Assembly: GCA_964342825.1 (NCBI GenBank)
Contig: CAYFHO010000002.1
Span: 124,001-188,000, forward strand
DNA from: AAA164-E04 sp964342825
Lineage (GTDB): Bacteria; Verrucomicrobiota; Verrucomicrobiia; Limisphaerales; AAA164-E04
Direction: 5' to 3'
DNA: 64,000 bases
Positions 60,801 through 64,000 of the stretch are shown here, piece by piece. The translations under genes and the position numbers were made by a program. The stretch's first letter is position 1; each line of letters begins with the position of its first letter. The notes beneath the pieces were generated by a model, which was not told the DNA's origin, did not search any database, and worked only from the letters and a program-made list of their open reading frames with translations.

Positions 60801-62503
60801 CTTACTTGAGATAAAAATTGTTGAGCAGCCTCCGACTCATTCTGTTCCAGCAATGATTCCAGCTGATGTATGATCTCATTAGGACTGCTGGAGGATGACG
60901 AATCTTTTTTGACCAATTTTTTGCCCTGATTAAGAATCTGATCCCAGAGTTTCTCTGCCTCTGCAAAATCTGGTTGTGCTTGTTTCAGTTCAATCAGGCT
61001 CTGTTCAACCAGATCCCATTGTTGAGAGGCAGCAGCAGCGTTGGCGACATGCCAGATGAGACGTTGATGCGCATTCCCTTCAATTTTTACTTTCGCAAAC
61101 TCTGACAACGCTAATGTTCCATTGCCCTGCCCTAAGAATGCCAAACCGGACCAAAACCTCAGCCAGGAATCTTGTGGATGTAAGTTCAGATGTTCGAGAA
61201 TCCCTCCGATATGTGCAAGGGGTGTCATCTGACTAATGATCTGATCTGCAGCCAAGGCTTTTCTAAAATCCTTGGACATGTAACTCGTCCGGTATGGTCG
61301 TCCAAGGTCTCCCAAGGATTCAATGTAGGTGGATGCGGCAGAATGTTGTTGATGATTTGCCAATGACCTGGCGCCTTGAAAGGGTGACCATTGATGCAAT
61401 GATTTTGGACGCTCTAAAATGGATTCATATAAAGGATTGAGTTTAAGAGCGGCATTTTCCGCTCCGTATAATTGTCGCGCGATTTGTTTGGCATTTTCAC
61501 CAATGCGTTTTCGATCTTCCGGATGATGATAAAGATACTCTATGGCGGCCTGATATTCTTTCTCGGTTTCCACCACTAATCCAGAATAGTGGTTTACAAC
61601 AAGCCCTTTGATCCCCCCATAAGGAAAAACGACTGGAGGAATTCCAGCATACATTACCTCCTGTAAATTGAGCTCCCCAGAAGCATAGGTATCTTCGCAC
61701 AATGGATACCCATAAACATCCAATTGCTCGATAACGGATCGAATATCCTCAACATGACCTAAAAAAGAAAAACGGTTCTCGGATTTCAGCAATCTCGCCT
61801 GCAGCATCAATTCACGTTCTATTCCGGAACCACAGACCAAAAAACGAATGTCAGGAACTTCGATTCCTGAACTCATTCTGACAAAATGCGGATGCATTTT
61901 GTAATGATGGACGGTTCCAATATAGCCAACATTGAAACCTTCGTGCTCTTTGGGGAGAATTCCATCGACGCGATCAAAGTCCGCAGGATCCACGATCATT
62001 GCAGTTTTGAGCTTTTTTTCTTCCCGGTCCAGTCGATTGAAAGCTGGCACTTCGTCGAAGGTGGTTGGATTTGTGGCCACCGTTATGTCCGCATAATCCA
62101 ACAATTCAGGCATGATCACTTGGGGTATGTGCATACCCGCAACATGACACCAAACCAACATTCTGGAAGCCGCCAATTCCATTTGCATGAACTGCAGCAT
62201 GGTTGGAGAATTCCACCAGTGTAAATGGACTATATCAGCTTTGGAGATCTGGTAGTCCAAAAATGGTTTACCGCAGCCGTGATCGACTTCATACCCTTCC
62301 ATTTCAGCCAACTTCAAACCTTCAGGAGTAGGACGTTGAAGAGAGATAATCCGATGGACGAATCGATTATCTTGCCTGGTTGAATGTTTGGATATGGCCA
62401 GAGCAACCCTTGAGGCGCCACCGGAACTTAATCGTTCAATAATGTGAAGGATGGTGTGTGTTCCGTCCGTGGAGGTAGCCGAATCGTAGTTCGTGACTTT
62501 CAT
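54800..62503 (-). CDS. giant multidomain glycosyltransferase (GT4-GT2-GT4-GT4-GT2 with TPR-like linkers)
   Basis: 2567 residues. Domains by eye: GT4-like 1 (17-365; FNVGYIGTVHHY, ASGELNLQEVMYAGIPPVVFPYGG), TPR-like helices (390-720), GT2-like 1 (742-965; VVTALVSAYASEKFMEACLKNLV, NANTDDAHRDD), TPR-like (985-1080), GT4-like 2 (1125-1500; SRGEGWGRPQHEAMMMGLPVI), GT4-like 3 (1530-1890; YRGEGFGLPVLEAMACGLAVI), TPR-like (1925-2000), GT2-like 2 (2024-2240; ISVCMIARNEENQIGKCIESV, LILDADEQLSPD), TPR-like (2210-2520). No signal peptide or membrane helix, so cytoplasmic. FkbM methyltransferase and flagellin genes lie just upstream on the same strand; a Sel1 lipoprotein is coupled downstream. Cytoplasmic glycosylation of flagellin or synthesis of a surface glycan are the obvious alternatives. 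Confidence 0.9.
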   Translation of the reverse strand: MKVTNYDSATSTDGTHTILHIIERLSSGGASRVALAISKHSTRQDNRFVHRIISLQRPTPEGLKLAEMEGYEVDHGCGKPFLDYQISKADIVHLHWWNSPTMLQFMQMELAASRMLVWCHVAGMHIPQVIMPELLDYADITVATNPTTFDEVPAFNRLDREEKKLKTAMIVDPADFDRVDGILPKEHEGFNVGYIGTVHHYKMHPHFVRMSSGIEVPDIRFLVCGSGIERELMLQARLLKSENRFSFLGHVEDIRSVIEQLDVYGYPLCEDTYASGELNLQEVMYAGIPPVVFPYGGIKGLVVNHYSGLVVETEKEYQAAIEYLYHHPEDRKRIGENAKQIARQLYGAENAALKLNPLYESILERPKSLHQWSPFQGARSLANHQQHSAASTYIESLGDLGRPYRTSYMSKDFRKALAADQIISQMTPLAHIGGILEHLNLHPQDSWLRFWSGLAFLGQGNGTLALSEFAKVKIEGNAHQRLIWHVANAAAASQQWDLVEQSLIELKQAQPDFAEAEKLWDQILNQGKKLVKKDSSSSSSPNEIIHQLESLLEQNESEAAQQFLSQVSPEDILGSTHTLQFLQHAKRLGLNEWVISLALEADDHSDPEHKIRSQAVDIALEIRDKQAFFQLIGNVLNVNPEEPFAHRSMAQWHIQEGEHLHAAQFLARSLQSEPDHIPTLKLLAQCFHAAGESESEKLTYEEINRIEQSGVGSSEKAAPEDQPRTPSPTTKDSNKEESCEPVVTALVSAYASEKFMEACLKNLVRQTLGDRLEILVIDSASTENEGEIVKRFQEQYSNIRYIRTDQRETLYEAWNRGVQEARGRYIVNANTDDAHRDDAFELLFDLLEKENQVGLAYADCVWTTKPNDQFPSSHTIREVRYPDYHPGLSLFYCYTACLQFWRKSTLNELGMFDTRWKAVGDYEILMRAAQRGVKVLHVPELLSLFYQNTDGITQQSDVSANEEQEVRSDFRTNLDISKLYQIDKSDSQLIALAWSDLAELAYEMRIPWHDNNVGDHAYAIQCLQQSLQLMPENELAAGNLLWLLAQHGHQDAGRKFLLQLSNYWNHQNLEALVAISTHWNAASEPQSSKSPEVNEELKGITLIPSELPSSQSQENPSIDNDPPDQIHWRAPFFNPSGYGSEAMQFVVPLSGQLPMRIHHNSTVVSEDFVAGLGIDEKSALQKMIPSEGEQSGLVSVCHGPAPCFERLPNFRHHVGRTMFETDRVPESWLPFISKMDQIWVPSNFNRESFIRSGVDDKKLSIVPGAVDENWFDPSRHEKLTMPSETGFRFLSVFEWILRKGWDVLLNAYLREFTASDDVVLTLRASLCNHPKQGSAEAIQSHIVQMAQKLGVDAESLPRIEILPDALPWQQLPSMYLSSQCLVAPSRGEGWGRPQHEAMMMGLPVIATNWSGTTEFMNDSNAYLLDYTLKEISAIDAGFEFYQGHQWAEPSVSHLRQLMRHVFENRKEARDKGEAAREHVRVHFGRQKVTRVLKDKLETLLHRKGSSATCAVSKEDQSASIDNSKTSGAHSLKVCWEGPFSGAGSLAHVNRCLTQPLIRSKQVELETVSNCELTNASPRANTNIHHSEEEVDVVVRHQWPPDFSRPALGKLVVVQPWEYGSLPREWVDHSHLVDEFWAYTEHVRAVYVESGIPESKVKTMPLGFDPSRFHPDVKPLSLPTQKSFKFLFVGGTLPRKGADLLLKSFCSLFGPNDDVCLVIKDFGGGHVYAGQTMEEQIKSLQNHPEAPEILYMNEEMDEESMPALYRASDCLLHPYRGEGFGLPVLEAMACGLAVIVTRGGACDDFTPDDCVYPVSAERQIIGETVGKIRVAKEAWWLEPSMEDLMHQMRSCYRDSEERRLKGKRASEYVHANWTWDKASQRIQQRLHDICRSNHSSEMISEKTPMGDQETTSEIVEEIKLPPCALLGDIRSAAQAYRSGQWQEAWMICIQAIKLRPFHPEAYLLLGKVAASTRHFSKAKQCAGILKKMTPDWEEARRFKKKLAKLTGRGKPKCKLGEVPSMVTEPRISVCMIARNEENQIGKCIESVSKIAHEVIVLDTGSDDATREVASSFGAKVVDSSWNDHFSEARNQSLEHATGDWLLILDADEQLSPDVIETLSKEVKSQSVMAYRLPILNHGTDEVGNSYVPRLVRNAPGLFFVGRVHEQIFSSMEVLRRKWNMDCRLGKTLIHHYGYTQEQVDGKNKNVRNLKLLERAIVEMPNEPNLLMNYGLELRRSEFSSQALDQYEKAFACMENMPEEDVVPEFREALVHQFAQLLVEEKKNDRLIEIATRPAVSDHIKTSSFHFFLGMAQAQQGLLDEALGSFNACIDAKDDAVLTPVMADVHSGVPYVFMAKIHAHRKDVHAANNCFGLALEKSPENVNIITDYARFLSQIDHSVEALQVLHRYIKSGASEMKFWMLGAEIALGESGLEEFALDWTTEAVKFFGSQPEILFTHLEALIVNRKWTQALNFKSEFLSEPGNVRQAALLVMTDIVAGREPSIAVKQNERPYSMAFVKLYRQLIELQDAGAIHQVNESFAILKKVLPSAHDLILKAVQSSEESCVIQRT

Positions 62504-62575
62504 GTCAATTCAATGGAGTATGGGACATGGGTCCCTTTGAATTCATTCGAATTCAGAGTTCATCACCGCTTGTAT

Positions 62576-63361
62576 TCATTCACGCCATGCAAAAATGGTG
62601 ATAACAAAATGTTTGTTGGGGCAGGCTTTAAATGGCAAAGAAGTGTGCTGCGGTATCCAGGTAGCAGGATGAAAATCACCCAACCCGGTTTCGAAACCCG
62701 CTTCACTTAAAATTGCCAGGATTTCATGCAAATGGCCTTCATTTCGACCAAACTGATGAGCTTCGATTAAAACATAAGGCACACTGCCAAGGACATCTTT
62801 ACAATCCTTGAGCACCGAATACTCGGCACCCTCAATATCCATTTTAATCAAATCAACATCATGATGTTCTATCCAGTCTCTTAAAGAAAATGAAGGAACA
62901 CGAACAGAACCAGCATTGGAAACGATTCCTGAATCATCCCCAGTCCTGTGAAAACCAATTCCATTATCATCAATCCAGACAGCTTTTGGATGCAAATGAA
63001 TGCGATTACCCAAACCTAATTGGCGCACATTCAAGGAAGCCATTTGACACAATTCTGGATCCGCCTCAAACCCGTGGATTTCCGCATCCGGAAATCTACC
63101 GGCATAATAGATCGAGGCCAGTCCGATATGGGCTCCGCAATCAAGAATAGATCGGATCGGTTTCTCAGTGTCTAGATCATATAATTTTTGGACATAAATC
63201 TGATATGCCTGATGGAAGAAGCTATGCAAATCACTATAGACGATAGGTTGGCCATCAATCTTAAGTGTTCCAGGTACCCGCCTTGGGAACTGCCCGAGAT
63301 CCCGGCTTAATCGATCCAGCACTTCACCAAGTGTTCCCTGAATGGAGGCTTCATTGGACAT
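62576..63361 (-). CDS. FkbM-family methyltransferase
   Basis: 261 residues. SAM-binding motif I ILDCGAHIGLASIYYAGRFPDAEIHGFEADP, then VDLIKMDIEGAEYSVLKDC and VPYVLIEAHQF, all typical of the FkbM family that O-methylates sugars or other hydroxyl groups. It lies 58 bp after the second flagellin and 72 bp before the giant glycosyltransferase on the same strand. Methylation of a glycan made by that enzyme is the simplest reading. The N-terminal about 60 residues have no clear motif. Confidence 0.88.
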   Translation of the reverse strand: MSNEASIQGTLGEVLDRLSRDLGQFPRRVPGTLKIDGQPIVYSDLHSFFHQAYQIYVQKLYDLDTEKPIRSILDCGAHIGLASIYYAGRFPDAEIHGFEADPELCQMASLNVRQLGLGNRIHLHPKAVWIDDNGIGFHRTGDDSGIVSNAGSVRVPSFSLRDWIEHHDVDLIKMDIEGAEYSVLKDCKDVLGSVPYVLIEAHQFGRNEGHLHEILAILSEAGFETGLGDFHPATWIPQHTSLPFKACPNKHFVITIFAWRE

Positions 63362-63419
63362 ATCGATTCATATGGATGATTCAAATTTCAATGAAAAATA
63401 ATAAAACACCATTTGAACG

Positions 63420-64000
63420 CTATTGAAGAAGTCGAAGAACGTTTTGAGGCATTTGATTTGCTTGTGCAAGCATGGCAGTTCCTGATTGTACCAAGATGTT
63501 ATATCTTGCAAATTGAGTAGCTTCTTCGGCGACATCAACATCTTGAATGCGAGAACTTGCTGCGAGAAGATTTTCAGTACCCACCGTTATTTGTTCTGCA
63601 GTTGAGTTTAAGCGAGACTGGTATGAACCAATGGAGGCTCTATCGGAAGCCAACTGACTGATAGCAGCTTTAACATTCGTCAATGCCGTTGCAGCGTTAG
63701 CTGTAGTGGAGATCCCGGATCCGGTGGCAGAGGTATAAACAGCAGCTGCTAAATCAATTCCATTCATTGAAAAAGTACCACCCTCGGCATCTGATGTTAT
63801 ATTGAGTGCCGTACTACTAAATAAACTGACACCATTAAAATCCTTGTCAGAACTATCAGTTATGTATTGAGCCAACTGTTGAAACTCCTGATTATATAAT
63901 GCTCTGTCCGAGTCTGTCTTCGTGACGTCCTGAGCAAGTATAGATAATTCACTCATACGGTCCAAAGCACCTGCGATGTTTTTCATATAACCATCTTGAG
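63420..64000 (-). CDS. fliC: second flagellin, 5' end beyond the window
   Basis: The visible C-terminal 193 codons read flagellin to the end (VDVAEEATQFARYNILVQSGTAMLAQANQMPQNVLRLLQ) and are clearly related to the flagellin at 44889 (shared ALDRMSEL, DKDFNGVSLF). The frame continues to the window edge as QDGYMKN, which aligns with the corresponding segment of the first flagellin, so the gene is intact but cut by the window. The D2/variable part is again short. No terminator hairpin follows the stop in the 58 bp before the FkbM gene, so readthrough into the methyltransferase and glycosyltransferase is possible. Confidence 0.95.
   Translation of the reverse strand, partial: QDGYMKNIAGALDRMSELSILAQDVTKTDSDRALYNQEFQQLAQYITDSSDKDFNGVSLFSSTALNITSDAEGGTFSMNGIDLAAAVYTSATGSGISTTANAATALTNVKAAISQLASDRASIGSYQSRLNSTAEQITVGTENLLAASSRIQDVDVAEEATQFARYNILVQSGTAMLAQANQMPQNVLRLLQ

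Overview
The window looks like one contiguous chromosomal segment of a Gram-negative, LPS-bearing, flagellated bacterium, most probably a member of the Verrucomicrobiota. That placement is an inference from several signs: a protein ending in a PEP-CTERM-type sorting signal, an OstA-like/LptB/HprK/HPr gene order, very large secreted proteins with calcium-repeat or LRR cores and C-terminal tails of a type I associate with that phylum, and a CarH-type photoreceptor. Base composition looks moderate (roughly mid-40s % GC by eye). I see no insertion sequence, integrase, prophage gene, CRISPR array or rRNA. There is one tRNA gene.

Layout. 0.2-3.4 kb: SGNH hydrolase, recA and a PEP-CTERM-type exported protein, all on the minus strand. 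4.2-14.8 kb: an exopolysaccharide block read leftwards, made of CorA, a PAS histidine kinase, a sigma-54 response regulator, a PMT/ArnT-like membrane glycosyltransferase, an outer-membrane beta-barrel, a Wzc-like tyrosine autokinase, a Wza-like export lipoprotein and a small FHA-membrane protein. The barrel gene has its own candidate promoter and is followed by an intrinsic terminator. 14.9-20.9 kb: rpsT, then kdsA, an OstA/LptA-like protein, lptB, hprK and ptsH. 21-32.5 kb: housekeeping genes (ymdB, a LysR regulator, argC, DUF1028, DUF167, trmJ, a DEAD-box helicase, moaC, panB, ribD, gnd), then tRNA-Glu.

32.8-37.7 kb: a probable light-response region. A MerR-B12 photoreceptor of the CarH/LitR type diverges from a fasciclin gene, followed by a translationally coupled CrtI-family desaturase and UbiB/ABC1-like kinase. 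Two tandem 11-bp repeats upstream of the fasciclin gene are a candidate CarH operator. A modular purple-acid-phosphatase-like secreted protein and a lone receiver protein follow.

41.3-64 kb: a flagellar region. A hybrid sensor kinase, flagellin and fliD are each preceded by a sequence matching a sigma-28 promoter, all with identical internal spacing. They are followed by a lipoprotein, a FlgM-like anti-sigma factor, fliS and a FliT/FlgN-like protein. Next come an LRR protein, an NHL-type propeller, a Sel1-repeat lipoprotein, a 2567-residue protein with five glycosyltransferase domains interleaved with TPR-like stretches, an FkbM methyltransferase, and a second flagellin cut by the window edge. 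The position of the giant glycosyltransferase and the methyltransferase beside flagellin genes suggests a flagellin glycosylation locus. This is the most unusual part of the window.
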